From Bog-159 sp035499555 (GTDB lineage Bacteria; Acidobacteriota; Terriglobia; Bryobacterales; Bryobacteraceae): a stretch of DNA of 64,000 nucleotides. Of this stretch, positions 39,914-49,104 are shown piece after piece. The first letter of the stretch is position 1. Each line of letters starts with the position of its first letter. Both the position numbers and the translations under genes were made by a program. Location: NCBI GenBank assembly GCA_035499555.1, contig DATJYO010000065.1:109355-173354 (forward strand), read 5' to 3'. The notes under the pieces were generated by a model. It was not told the DNA's origin. It searched no databases and saw only the letters and a program-made list of their open reading frames with translations.

Positions 39914-41286
39914 GGCCCGGCCGCTCCTTTCTCCGGTTGCTTCTTCCGCTGGTGGCAGCCGTTCCCGCGGCGGCGCAGTGCGTGGTCGACAATCCCGGTG
40001 GCAGCAAGGTGAACATCAACCGGCCGGTGGATGCGGACGTGCCCGAGGCCGGCTTCGAACCGGTCACGAAGCTCAACCAGCAACTGCCGCGTTGGATCTG
40101 CTTCACGGCTGGATATCGCGCCCGCCTGGAGAGTTACAGCGCGGGCAACTTCCAACCTGGTAATTCCGACACCTACCTGTTGACCCGTTTCCGGCTGGGC
40201 ACCCTGATCAAGCCCACCAGTTGGTTGGGCGCCTACTTCGAATTGCAGGACGCGGACGCTTTCTGGAAAAAAGGCTCATTGGGGCCGCCTTACCAAAGCA
40301 CCTGGGACCTGCGCCGGGCATACGTCGATTTCGGCGACATCGAAGAGGGTTTCTTCAGCTTGCGCGTCGGGCGCCAGGATCTGGCCTTCGGCCACCTGCG
40401 CCTGGTCGGCACCTCCTATTGGCGCAACGCCTCGCGCGGCTACGACGCGGCCCGGATGGTCTTCCACCGGGACTGGCTGCGCGTGAACGGGTTCGTCGCC
40501 GCGCCGGTCATCAGCGGAGACAACGGCCTCAGCCATCACCAGCCCGGAAACATCTTCGACGGCATCTACACCGTGCTGGAGAACCGGATTCCGTCTTCCA
40601 CCATCGAGCCGTACGTCCTGTGGCGGTTGACCCCCGGCCTCAAGGTCGAACAAGGCGGCGTTGGCAAACTCGACGAGAAGACCACCGGTGTCCGCTGGGC
40701 CGGCAACGCGCGGAACTTCGATTACGACGCCGAGACCGCGGGTCAGTTCGGCCATATCGGTCCCGATCCGCTGCGCGCCTGGGCCTGGAGCGCGGTGGCC
40801 GGCTATACCTTCGAGTCCGCGCGGCTCCGGCCCCGCATCTTCGTCAAGTACGATTTCGCTTCCGGCGACCGGAACCCGAAAGACGGCGTGCACGGCACTT
40901 TCGATCAACTGTACCCTAACATTCACGACCATCATGGCCTGGCTGACGTGATCGCCTGGCAGAACCTGAAATCGGTTCGCTCGGGTGTGAGGGTGTCTCT
41001 GCGCCGAAACTGGATCGTTGCCAGCGCCTACAACGATTGGTGGCTGGCTAGCGCCAACGACGCTTTCTATAATGCCTCCGGGTCCGCCGTGGCGCGCGAT
41101 CCTGCCGGCATGTCGGGCACGCACATCGGCCGCGAGTTCGATCTTCAAACATCCCACCGGCTGAACCGGAACCTGGAGCTTGGCGCCGGCGTGGGCTACA
41201 TCCGGTCGGGCGACTTCCTGCTGCGTACACATCACGCAGCGTCGTATTTGTATCCTTACGTGATGGCGTACTACAACGTTTTCTGA
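39910..41286 (+). CDS. Outer-membrane porin, alginate-export-type beta-barrel
   Basis: 458 residues from the ATG at 39910 that overlaps the TauE/SafE stop. Signal peptide about 1-20 (LRLLLPLVAAVPAAAQ). The body is a beta-barrel pattern: PRWICFTAGYRARLESYSAG, RLGTLIKPTSWLGAYFELQD, VGRQDLAFGHLRLVG, and it ends in YVMAYYNVF, a C-terminal aromatic as expected for outer-membrane barrels. The pattern fits the alginate_exp porin family. As the last gene of the dsr operon it may let sulfur anions through the outer membrane. The substrate is unknown. No clear terminator follows; a short GCGGG-TCC-CGC element just after the stop lacks a T-run. Confidence 0.82.
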   Translation: MRPGRSFLRLLLPLVAAVPAAAQCVVDNPGGSKVNINRPVDADVPEAGFEPVTKLNQQLPRWICFTAGYRARLESYSAGNFQPGNSDTYLLTRFRLGTLIKPTSWLGAYFELQDADAFWKKGSLGPPYQSTWDLRRAYVDFGDIEEGFFSLRVGRQDLAFGHLRLVGTSYWRNASRGYDAARMVFHRDWLRVNGFVAAPVISGDNGLSHHQPGNIFDGIYTVLENRIPSSTIEPYVLWRLTPGLKVEQGGVGKLDEKTTGVRWAGNARNFDYDAETAGQFGHIGPDPLRAWAWSAVAGYTFESARLRPRIFVKYDFASGDRNPKDGVHGTFDQLYPNIHDHHGLADVIAWQNLKSVRSGVRVSLRRNWIVASAYNDWWLASANDAFYNASGSAVARDPAGMSGTHIGREFDLQTSHRLNRNLELGAGVGYIRSGDFLLRTHHAASYLYPYVMAYYNVF

Positions 41287-41497
41287 AGCGGGTCCCGCCG
41301 CCCGGTGCCTTATATCGAAGATGCTCTCAGCGTTCGGCTTCACGTTCGAACCGCGGATCGCCGTGAAGGGCTTCGAAAACCGGATCTGCCGCCGGGCAGA
41401 TACAGTGGAAGGGGCGGAATGCCTCTTCATATCGTATGGATAAATAGACGATGCCCTCTCGCATCGCGGCCGGCAGCCGCCCGCTCGCGGCCAAGGC

Positions 41498-42901
41498 TCA
41501 TCCCGCACCGCCATGGCTGCCGTTTCCGAGCGGCAGCCGCACGACCGCCTGAGATCCCTTCCCGGGATCGGAAGCGATGCGGATCTCGCCCCCGTGCCTT
41601 TCTACGATCCAACGTGCGATGGATAGCCCCAACCCGGCGCCGCTGGTCCCGCGCGAACGGACTTGATCCGACCGCCAGAAACGATCGTAGATGTGAGCCA
41701 GGTCCGCCGGCGCGATTCCAACGCCGGTATCGGCTACCGTAACCTCGGCGTACGCATCGGTCACGCGAAGCTGCAACGTCACTCGTCCGCCTTCGTTCGT
41801 GTATTTCACCGCATTATCGAGCAGAATCAGGAGCAGCCGCGACAAGGCCTCGTGGTCCGCCAGGACCACGACGGCGGCTGGCACGATCTCGGTACAGACC
41901 GCGATGTGTCTCGGCTCTGCCAGTATGGCCGCCTGTTCGGCCGCATGGCCGGCCAACTCCGCCAAATCCGTCAGGGTAAGCTGGATCCGGTCGGTACCCG
42001 AATCGGCTCGCGCCAGCAGCAGCAAATCGTCCACCAGCCGGGAAGTGCGCGCCGACTCCTGCCGGATCTTCTGAATGGCGTCGAGCAGTTCCTCGCGCGT
42101 GCGTTCGCGGCGTAGCGAAAACTCCGCCGCCGTGTGTATGAGAGTCAACGGCGCGCGCAACTCATGCGAGGCATCCGCGGTGAACTGCACGATGCGTTTT
42201 ACGGCGGCATCGATGCGGTCCAGCATTTCATTCAGGGTGACCGCCAGCCTCTGAATTTCGTCCTTCGCCGGCGGGACCGGCAGGCGGCGCGCCAGGTTGC
42301 CGATGGAGATGGAACGGGCCTCGCCTGTAATCCGGTCCACGGGAGCCAGGGCACGCTGGCTCATCCAGAATCCGGCCAGCGACGCCAGGATCAGGGCCAG
42401 CGGCGCCGACACCAGCAAGGCGGTCTGGAACTGCTCCATAGATTCCCGGAACTGATGCATGGGTTCGGCGACGCTGATCGTATAGGTGTGCGCATTGACG
42501 GTCAGGCGTTGGGAGGCGGCGCGTAGGGAGAGGCCGCCGGCGCGCAGGGCCTTGATGCGCAGCGTCTCCGAATTGCCGATCTGTATGGAATTGCCGCGGA
42601 GTCGCGGCGAACGATAGATCAGGACGCCGGCCTGATCGCGTACTTCGAGCAGCGGCCCGCCCAGGCCCAGGAGAAACTCTTCGCTCAGTTCCTCCTTCAC
42701 GTCGTCGCGGCCGCCGCTGGTCTGATCGTTGAGGAAACCGCGGACTCCGGCAATTCTCATGAGCAGATTGCGGTCTACCGCCCGGATGATGCTGGACCGC
42801 ATGGCCAGCCAGGCACCGCCACCGTAAATCGCCAACAGAGATGCTGTCGTGACCAAGTACCACGCCGTGGTGCGGAACCGCAGGGAACCGGCAAAACTCA
42901 C
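41498..42901 (-). CDS. Sensor histidine kinase of two-component system
   Basis: 467 residues from a GTG at 42901 that overlaps the response-regulator stop (GTGA); a longer frame upstream overlaps the regulator gene antiparallel in sense and is rejected. Two membrane helices (about 10-33 and 165-187) flank a ~130-residue periplasmic domain, followed by HAMP, a dimerisation domain with H-box FTADASHELRAPLTLIHTAA, and ATPase motifs LLLILLDNAVKYTNEGG, VADTGVGIAP and GTSGAGLGLSIARW. All catalytic boxes are intact. It pairs with the OmpR-type regulator. The signal is not readable from sequence. Confidence 0.92.
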   Translation of the reverse strand: MSFAGSLRFRTTAWYLVTTASLLAIYGGGAWLAMRSSIIRAVDRNLLMRIAGVRGFLNDQTSGGRDDVKEELSEEFLLGLGGPLLEVRDQAGVLIYRSPRLRGNSIQIGNSETLRIKALRAGGLSLRAASQRLTVNAHTYTISVAEPMHQFRESMEQFQTALLVSAPLALILASLAGFWMSQRALAPVDRITGEARSISIGNLARRLPVPPAKDEIQRLAVTLNEMLDRIDAAVKRIVQFTADASHELRAPLTLIHTAAEFSLRRERTREELLDAIQKIRQESARTSRLVDDLLLLARADSGTDRIQLTLTDLAELAGHAAEQAAILAEPRHIAVCTEIVPAAVVVLADHEALSRLLLILLDNAVKYTNEGGRVTLQLRVTDAYAEVTVADTGVGIAPADLAHIYDRFWRSDQVRSRGTSGAGLGLSIARWIVERHGGEIRIASDPGKGSQAVVRLPLGNGSHGGAG

Positions 42902-43575
42902 GCTTCCGCCTGCCGCAGGCAATATCCGATGCCCCGCACGGTCTGGATCAGGCGTTGGTGTCCGGGCGCGTCGACCTTCGCCCGCAGCAGGCGAATAAAC
43001 GCATCCAGATTGTTGTCCGGCACCAGCCGTTCCGCGCCCCAAACCTCCTCGATGAGGTGCTGTCGCCGGATGACCCGGCCGGGCGACCGGAGCAGGCATT
43101 CCAGAATGGCGAATTCGGTGCGGGTCAGGTCAATGCGCCGTCCATGCCGCCAGACTTCATATGTTTCGAGGTCGGCGACCAGGTCCGCATACCGGAGCCG
43201 CGACGTCTCGCCGGACCGGCCGGCCCGAGTGCGCGCACGGATGCGGGCCAGCAGCACGTCCAGCGAGAACGGCTTGGTCAGGTAGTCGTCGGCGCCGGCG
43301 TCCAGACCCCGCACGATGTCCTGGGGGGCATCGCGGGCCGTCAGCAGCAAAACCGGAGTCGTGATGTTCTCGGCGCGCAGTTTTCGGGTCACCTGCACGC
43401 CGTCCATACATGGCAGCATGACGTCCAGGACGATAATATCGAACGGCGCCGATCGCGCCGACCGCACCGCGGCAGCGCCGTCGGTCGAGATCGTAACCGA
43501 ATTGCCCTCTTCCTCGAGCGTCCGGCTGACGTACTCCGCGAGTTCGCGATCGTCATCGACCAGTAAAATGCGCAT
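42898..43575 (-). CDS. OmpR-family response regulator
   Basis: 225 residues from the ATG at 43575 (MRILLVDDDRELAEYV), which starts at the first strand of the receiver domain; in-frame ATGs at 43593 and 43617 would add 6 or 14 residues without domain sense. Phospho-acceptor Asp is in IIVLDVMLPCMDGVQV; the conserved Lys is in YLTKPFSLDVLLARI. The C-terminal half is an OmpR/PhoB winged helix (LTRTEFAILECLLRSPGRVI, RRQHLIEEVWG). Co-encoded with the histidine kinase through a four-base overlap. A PepSY-like gene is divergent 77 bases away, a frequent target arrangement. Confidence 0.92.
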   Translation of the reverse strand: MRILLVDDDRELAEYVSRTLEEEGNSVTISTDGAAAVRSARSAPFDIIVLDVMLPCMDGVQVTRKLRAENITTPVLLLTARDAPQDIVRGLDAGADDYLTKPFSLDVLLARIRARTRAGRSGETSRLRYADLVADLETYEVWRHGRRIDLTRTEFAILECLLRSPGRVIRRQHLIEEVWGAERLVPDNNLDAFIRLLRAKVDAPGHQRLIQTVRGIGYCLRQAEA

Positions 43576-43652
43576 GCGCGTGGTCTCAGGCATTAGTATA
43601 CGGCAGCGTCTTTTCATGTTTTTTTCAGATTGGGGGCGTAGACTGGCGAATT

Positions 43653-44096
43653 ATGGTGAGAACCGGAACCACCCCGCTGGTCGCGTTGGGGACCCTGGCC
43701 CTGGCGGCCTCCGAGATTCGCGTAAAAATGAGTGACCTGCCCCTGGCCGTGCAGAAAACGGTAAAGGAGCAGACCCGGGGCGCGCGGATCAGGGGGTTCA
43801 GCAAAGAGGTCGAGAACGGCAAGACATACTATGAGGCCGAGACGATGGTCAACGGCAAGTCCCGCGACATTCTGATGGACAGTACCGGAACGGTGGTGGA
43901 GGTAGAAGAACAGACGGACCTGAATAGCATTCCGGCCGCCGCGCGCAGGGCCTTGGACGGACGCATAGGTACCGGCAAGGTCCTGCGCGTTGAGTCCGTC
44001 ACCAAAGGCTCTCAAGTCAGCTACGAGGCGCATATCTTGCGCCACGGCAAAAGATCGGAAGTCACAGTTGCGCCGGACGGCACGATTCAAGAGTGA
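43653..44096 (+). CDS. PepSY-like secreted protein
   Basis: 147 residues. A short signal peptide (about 1-19) precedes two similar ~60-residue halves: LPLAVQKTVKEQTRGARIRG...KTYYEAETMVNGKSRDILMD and IPAAARRALDGRIGTGKV...VSYEAHILRHGKRSEVTVAP, matching the duplicated PepSY-like fold. Such proteins often accompany two-component systems as periplasmic effectors or inhibitors. It is divergently transcribed from the regulator and likely under its control. The beta-propeller gene follows after 22 bases, suggesting a two-gene unit. Confidence 0.8.
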   Translation: MVRTGTTPLVALGTLALAASEIRVKMSDLPLAVQKTVKEQTRGARIRGFSKEVENGKTYYEAETMVNGKSRDILMDSTGTVVEVEEQTDLNSIPAAARRALDGRIGTGKVLRVESVTKGSQVSYEAHILRHGKRSEVTVAPDGTIQE

Positions 44097-44118
44097 TCGA
44101 CAGAGAGGAGAAAAGATC

Positions 44119-45138
44119 ATGAAAAGTCTCATCCGACAGTTTGGAATCCTGCTGGCAGTGGCGGGATTGTGCGCGGCGGCGGAAGCGCCGGGCTTCAAGG
44201 TGGCCAGGAGGTTTCCGGTCCCCGGCGACGGCGGTTTTGACTACATTGTGTTCGACGGTCCAGCCAACCGTCTGTATGTCTCTCACGGGACGGAGGTCGA
44301 CGTTCTGGATGCCGATTCCGGTAAGGTGCTCGGCAAAGTCGAGGATACGCCGGGCGTGCATGGCATCGCCATCGTTCCCGGCCTCCATCGCGGATTTGTC
44401 ACCGACGGCAGGGCTGCGGCGGTCTCCGTCTTCGATACCAATTCGTTCGCCACGATCAAGAAGATCCCGGTCGACAAGGACCCGGACTTCGTGACGTACG
44501 ATCCGCGTTCGAAGCGCGTGCTGGTGTGCCACGGCGATGCGGCCGAGATCACGGCGATCGACCCCGAAAAGGAGGAAGTGATCGGCAAGATCGATCTGGG
44601 CGGTGGGGCCGAAGCCGCGGTTCTCGACGGCAAGGGCTACGGATTTGTGAACCTGGAGGAACAGGCGGCCGTGGTGAAGTTCAACCCACAGGCCCTGAAA
44701 GTCGAGCAGAAATACCCGATTACCGGATGCAAGACGCCCACCGGGTTGGCGATGGACGTCCGGAACGCGCGGCTGTTTATCGGCTGCCGCAGCAAGGTGC
44801 TGGCGGTGATGGATGCCGGCAACGGAAAGGTCGTCGCCACCCTGCCGATCGGCGAGCGCGTGGATGCCGTGGCCTACGATCCCGATCACAAGATGATCTT
44901 CGCGTCTAACTGGGACGGCACCGTCTCCGTCATCCGGCAGAAGAACGCGAACGAATACGAGTCGGTGGGCGACATCCTCACCCAGAAGAGCGCAAAGACC
45001 ATGGCATTCGATCCGAAAACGAAGCGGCTCTTCCTCTCAGCGGCGGAGATGGAATCGATGCCCACGCCGGCCGGCCAGCGGCCGCGCATGCGGGCCAAGC
45101 CGGGGACGTTCAACGTGCTGGTTGTGGAGCGGCAGTAG
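44119..45138 (+). CDS. Secreted YncE-type beta-propeller protein
   Basis: 339 residues from the ATG at 44119, preceded by GAGAGGAGAAAAGATC. The first 20 or so residues are a signal peptide (LAVAGLCAAAEA). The remainder is a seven-bladed YVTN/YncE propeller, with repeats such as NRLYVSHGTEVDVLDADSGK, KRVLVCHGDAAEITAIDPEK and RLFIGCRSKVLAVMDAGNGK. Periplasmic; function unknown in this family. It follows the PepSY-like gene closely and is probably co-regulated. Confidence 0.85.
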   Translation: MKSLIRQFGILLAVAGLCAAAEAPGFKVARRFPVPGDGGFDYIVFDGPANRLYVSHGTEVDVLDADSGKVLGKVEDTPGVHGIAIVPGLHRGFVTDGRAAAVSVFDTNSFATIKKIPVDKDPDFVTYDPRSKRVLVCHGDAAEITAIDPEKEEVIGKIDLGGGAEAAVLDGKGYGFVNLEEQAAVVKFNPQALKVEQKYPITGCKTPTGLAMDVRNARLFIGCRSKVLAVMDAGNGKVVATLPIGERVDAVAYDPDHKMIFASNWDGTVSVIRQKNANEYESVGDILTQKSAKTMAFDPKTKRLFLSAAEMESMPTPAGQRPRMRAKPGTFNVLVVERQ

Positions 45139-45156
45139 CAGGGTTTCCGGGGCACC

Positions 45157-45804
45157 GTGGCGGAACAACGACAAGCCTGTCTCACAACCGGCACATGCTC
45201 GCACATGGGGCGCGGGTATTGGAAGAAGAAGTATCGGCCCACCGCAGTAACCGATGCGCTGATCGCGGAGGCGTATCGCCGGCGGCGCCAGGGAGACCGG
45301 CGGGCCATCAAACTGGTTAGCGCCCGGCTGGGATGGCCGGCGCACGCGATTTCGCGGCGCGCATTAGAACTCGGGCTGGGACGGGTCAAGGAGCAGCCGT
45401 GGTCGGACGAGGAAGAACGGATCATCGTCCGATTCGGGCATCTGGCATATAGCGGCATTCAGCGGAAACTATCGGAAGCCGGCTTCCAGCGCTCCTGTGG
45501 CGCCGTTGCGGTCAAAGTGACTCGGCTGCGGATCAAAAGCAATCTGGACGGATTCTCGGCCACCTCACTGGCGCGGGCCTTTGGGGTGGATGCGCACAAA
45601 GTCCTGGCCTGGATTCGAAGAGGGCTGCTGGCGGCTTCGCGGCGCCACACGGATCGCGGGGCGGAGCAGGGTGGTGACACCTGGTGGATCCCCCGCGACC
45701 ACGTCAGACGCTTCATCCTGCGCTGCCCCGAAGAGATTGACCTGGCGCGCGTGGAGAAGTTCTGGTTTCTCGATCTGATAACGGATGGCAAAATCTGCCG
45801 CTGA
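45157..45804 (+). CDS. DNA-binding-type protein with several helix-turn-helix-like segments
   Basis: 215 residues from a GTG, 18 bases after the propeller gene; an in-frame ATG at 45205 is an alternative. Basic and helical. WSDEEERIIVRFGHLAYSGI resembles a Myb/SANT or GcrA-like N-terminal segment, FSATSLARAFGVDAHKVLAW an HTH, and GDTWWIPRDHVRRFI a MerR/excisionase-like end. No precise family is recognised. It may be a regulator, or a remnant of mobile-element control genes; there are no such genes nearby. Confidence 0.6.
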   Translation: MAEQRQACLTTGTCSHMGRGYWKKKYRPTAVTDALIAEAYRRRRQGDRRAIKLVSARLGWPAHAISRRALELGLGRVKEQPWSDEEERIIVRFGHLAYSGIQRKLSEAGFQRSCGAVAVKVTRLRIKSNLDGFSATSLARAFGVDAHKVLAWIRRGLLAASRRHTDRGAEQGGDTWWIPRDHVRRFILRCPEEIDLARVEKFWFLDLITDGKICR

Positions 45805-46063
45805 AAGAAAGCACCTCCCCTTCCGGAACAAACGAGAAAGGACGCTCGTCTAAACCGGACTATGTATGCCGGCCGCGTCGCTGGCTTTCCCGGCTTCAGG
45901 TTGCCGCTGAATCGAGGTGTAGCCGGCTCTCAGCCGGGCGGGCTTCCGGCGGACCTGGCCGCACACCCGACCTTCAGTTGGAGCCGAATTCTACCCTCTT
46001 CAGCCGGTAGTGATTGCTGCGGCATGAAAAGCGCAAGGCATGGTGGTACGTTAAGGGCGGCTG

Positions 46064-48925
46064 ATGAAACTCTCCGGTGTTTGGGCCGCCGCGGCCGTCG
46101 GGTTGCTGTTGCCGGCCGGCGTCCGCGGAGCGCCGAGCCTTATCCGATGGCGTCCCGCCATGGAGCCCGGCAGCGGTGGATTCGTCGTGGCCGTCTCGGT
46201 CAGCCCGTGGGACGGCAAGCGCGTGCTGGCATCTGGCGATTTGCTGGGCATCACGCTGAGCACGGATGGCGGCGACAACTGGCAACCGGCGTTCGGCCTC
46301 CCGAGCTATGAGATGGGCTCCTTTACCTGGCATCCGTCCAATCCGAACATCGTATGGGCCGGCTCGATGAGTGGACCCTGCCGGAGCTTGGATGGCGGCC
46401 TGACGTGGAAAGCGATGCGCAACGGCATGTCCGCCTTCGCACCCTATAACTACTCCGTGCCAATCGAGAAAGTTCTGTTCGATCCGGCCGATGAGACCCA
46501 CCTGATCGCTTTGGGCGGCAGCCACCGCAAATGGGAAAGTCCGCCGGGCAGCGACTGGGGCAGTATCTGGCAGAGCTACGATAGCGGCAGCTCCTGGGCG
46601 CGATTGAGCCGTGTCGGCGACGGAAGCCCATATGGCGTGATGGCCGGAACTTTCGCCGCGGGCGCCTTGTACATCGCGACAAGCGCCGGCGGCATTTTGA
46701 AGAGCCCGGATAGAGGCGCCACGTGGCAGGCCATCAATAACGGGCTGACGAATCTCGCCGCCAGCTACATCACGGCTGACCCGGAGGGCAAAACTCTGTA
46801 TGCCGCATTTTTCTCCAGCGCTTCCGGCGCTCCTGGGGGCGTATTCCGATCCGTGGACGCGGGCGCGTCGTGGCATCCAATTCTGAGCGGCCTGACACAG
46901 TTCGCCGATGGCGGGTCGTTTTCCTCAAGCTATGCGACGGTTGAACTGGCGCCTTCTCAGCCGAGCCTTTTGCTTACCGCCGACCTGAGCTGGTTGGCGA
47001 ATACCTGCTATCGCAGCACGGACGGCGGGGACACCTGGAAACCCGCCGCCGACGGTCCGCATTTCTACTGGGGCACGGCCACGGCTTTCGGGCTGGCCTT
47101 CGATCCACACGATGCCAACTCGGTATTCATGGCTACGATTGCGGCGATCAACCGTTCGCATGACGGTGGCTTGACATGGCAGGACGCGACCGCCTCGCCG
47201 CTCGATAGCGGGAACTGGGTGGGCCGCGGTTTTTCCGGTCTGGTAGCTACCAACGTGGCTTTCAATCCGTCGCAGCAGCAGACAGTCCTGATGGCCATGG
47301 ACGACGGCAAATGGGTGCAAAGCGGCGACGGCGGCGCATCGTGGCGCTGGGGCGGCAACGGGCTGAATCACTATGAGGGCGGCGATGACGCAACCTTTGC
47401 GGGTCCGGAAGGCGAGACGGTTTACGCTACATTCGGCCAGCAAGGATCGATGGAAGGGTTGGCTAAATCAGCGAATGGCGGGAGGGACTGGACGTACGTA
47501 ACGCCTGCCGGAATATCGGGCCAGCCGCTGGGCATTTATGCGCTCGCCCGGAATCCCGACCAGGTGTGGTTCACGGTGAACGGCGCCTTGTACAGCTCGT
47601 CCAACGGCGGCTCCACTTGGGCGCGTGTAGTTTCGAACGGAATCGGCCAGGATGGCGGCCTTAGATTCATCGCGGCGGCAGGTGACGACCGGACATTTTA
47701 CGTCAACGGTGCGACCGGCGTGTGGAGCACGAACGATGCCGGCAGCACTTACACGCTCATGGCCGGCAGTCCGGCCGGGAGCGACCGGATGATCGTGGAC
47801 CCGACCGATTCCGCACGACTATACCTGACCAAGTGGCGCACCGGATCGGGCGACGGTTTGTACCGCTATGACGGCCATTCCTGGACGCTCCTGCGCGCCG
47901 AATATGCCGCCCGTGGCGTGGCCGTGGACCCGACCGATGCACAGCGGATTCTTTTGAGCACGGATGACGATCCGTATCACGATGTCACCGCCGCTACGGG
48001 TGTATGGATGAGCGAAGATGGCGGCGCTACTTGGACCCGCCAGAACGAAGGCCTACCGGTCCTGCGCGGCCCCGTGATCCGCTTCGTTCCCTGGGATCCG
48101 TCGAAGGTGATTTTCGGGACCAACGGCCGCGGCTTTTGGGTCGGTACGATCCACCGGGTGGCTGACGGCAAAAGCGCGGATATCGGCGGAATCGTGAACG
48201 CCGCCAGTTTTACGTCCAACACGGCGGTCAATGGATTCATCACCATATTCGGCACAAACTTCACCAGCGCGGCAGCCAACTGGACCTCGGCGATTAGCGG
48301 CGGCCGGATTCTGCCGATTGAACTGGGCGGCGTGGAGGTGCGGATCAACGGGCGGTACACGTACCCGAGCTATGTGAGCCCCACCCAGTTGAACGTTCTG
48401 ATGCCGGATGATCCGGACAGCGGGCCGGTGACCGTCGAGGTGGTGACCGATAACGGCGTGGCCTCCGCTACCGGTACTCAGTGGCAGGCGAGTCCGGAGT
48501 TCTTTGCGTGGCAGCAAGGCGGCGTGCGGTACGCGGTGGCGCTGTTCGCAAACTCGAGCATCGTGGTGGGCCCCGCGCAACCTGCGCATCGCGGCGACAT
48601 TCTGCAACTCTACGCCACCGGACTGGGCCCCACATCGCCGCCGTGGCCGGCCGGATACGTTTTTCTGCCGGGCGAGTTCTATCCGCTAACCGATTGGGCC
48701 GCCGTGCAGGTGACTGTGGGCGGCCAGGACGCGCCGGTGCTCTGGACCGGCATGGTGGAAGCCGGACTGTATCAGATCAACGCACAGATTCCCGCGAGTA
48801 CCGCCAGCGGCGATGTGCCGGTGAGTATCCAGGCCGGAGGCGTGCGGTCGCTCGGGGCGACGAGCCTGCGCGTATCCGATAGCCCGTCCATGGAATCACG
48901 CGGGAACCATGACTCCGCACCGTGA
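46064..48925 (+). CDS. Large secreted BNR/sortilin-like repeat protein with Solibacter C-terminal domain
   Basis: 953 residues with a signal peptide (about 1-22). Residues about 25-700 show repeated beta-propeller blades with Asp-box-like motifs (STDGGDNWQPAF, SLDGGLTWKAM, SPDRGATWQAI, SHDGGLTWQDA, SEDGGATWTRQ), as in VPS10/sialidase-like proteins. The end (about 705-940) has IGGIVNAASFTSNTAVNGFI, YPSYVSPTQLNVLMPDD and GLYQINAQIPAS, matching TIGR03437, a domain common in Solibacter. Extracellular or cell-surface; substrate unknown. No operon partner is evident. Confidence 0.85.
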   Translation: MKLSGVWAAAAVGLLLPAGVRGAPSLIRWRPAMEPGSGGFVVAVSVSPWDGKRVLASGDLLGITLSTDGGDNWQPAFGLPSYEMGSFTWHPSNPNIVWAGSMSGPCRSLDGGLTWKAMRNGMSAFAPYNYSVPIEKVLFDPADETHLIALGGSHRKWESPPGSDWGSIWQSYDSGSSWARLSRVGDGSPYGVMAGTFAAGALYIATSAGGILKSPDRGATWQAINNGLTNLAASYITADPEGKTLYAAFFSSASGAPGGVFRSVDAGASWHPILSGLTQFADGGSFSSSYATVELAPSQPSLLLTADLSWLANTCYRSTDGGDTWKPAADGPHFYWGTATAFGLAFDPHDANSVFMATIAAINRSHDGGLTWQDATASPLDSGNWVGRGFSGLVATNVAFNPSQQQTVLMAMDDGKWVQSGDGGASWRWGGNGLNHYEGGDDATFAGPEGETVYATFGQQGSMEGLAKSANGGRDWTYVTPAGISGQPLGIYALARNPDQVWFTVNGALYSSSNGGSTWARVVSNGIGQDGGLRFIAAAGDDRTFYVNGATGVWSTNDAGSTYTLMAGSPAGSDRMIVDPTDSARLYLTKWRTGSGDGLYRYDGHSWTLLRAEYAARGVAVDPTDAQRILLSTDDDPYHDVTAATGVWMSEDGGATWTRQNEGLPVLRGPVIRFVPWDPSKVIFGTNGRGFWVGTIHRVADGKSADIGGIVNAASFTSNTAVNGFITIFGTNFTSAAANWTSAISGGRILPIELGGVEVRINGRYTYPSYVSPTQLNVLMPDDPDSGPVTVEVVTDNGVASATGTQWQASPEFFAWQQGGVRYAVALFANSSIVVGPAQPAHRGDILQLYATGLGPTSPPWPAGYVFLPGEFYPLTDWAAVQVTVGGQDAPVLWTGMVEAGLYQINAQIPASTASGDVPVSIQAGGVRSLGATSLRVSDSPSMESRGNHDSAP

Positions 48926-49104
48926 ATTTGGCGCGAGTTCTTCGCAAACCAGCCAGGTCTCCTCAGTTTCGGGCGAGCGGCAAGCCTGGTCGCTTACGCC
49001 TCGCTTCCCGAGAGCACTTTTTCGGCGAAGCAAGCTCCCAAGACGGCCATCGTTCCGATCGTCTGTTCGGCTCCTGCCGGGCGGCGCTACACTGGACCCA
49101 GTAT

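Noticed and set aside
41287..41310. Short hairpin after the porin gene as terminator
   Set aside because: Stem is only about five bases and no T-run follows.
40276..41514. Minus-strand open frame of 412 codons
   Set aside because: Antisense of the porin gene, which has a signal peptide and barrel pattern.
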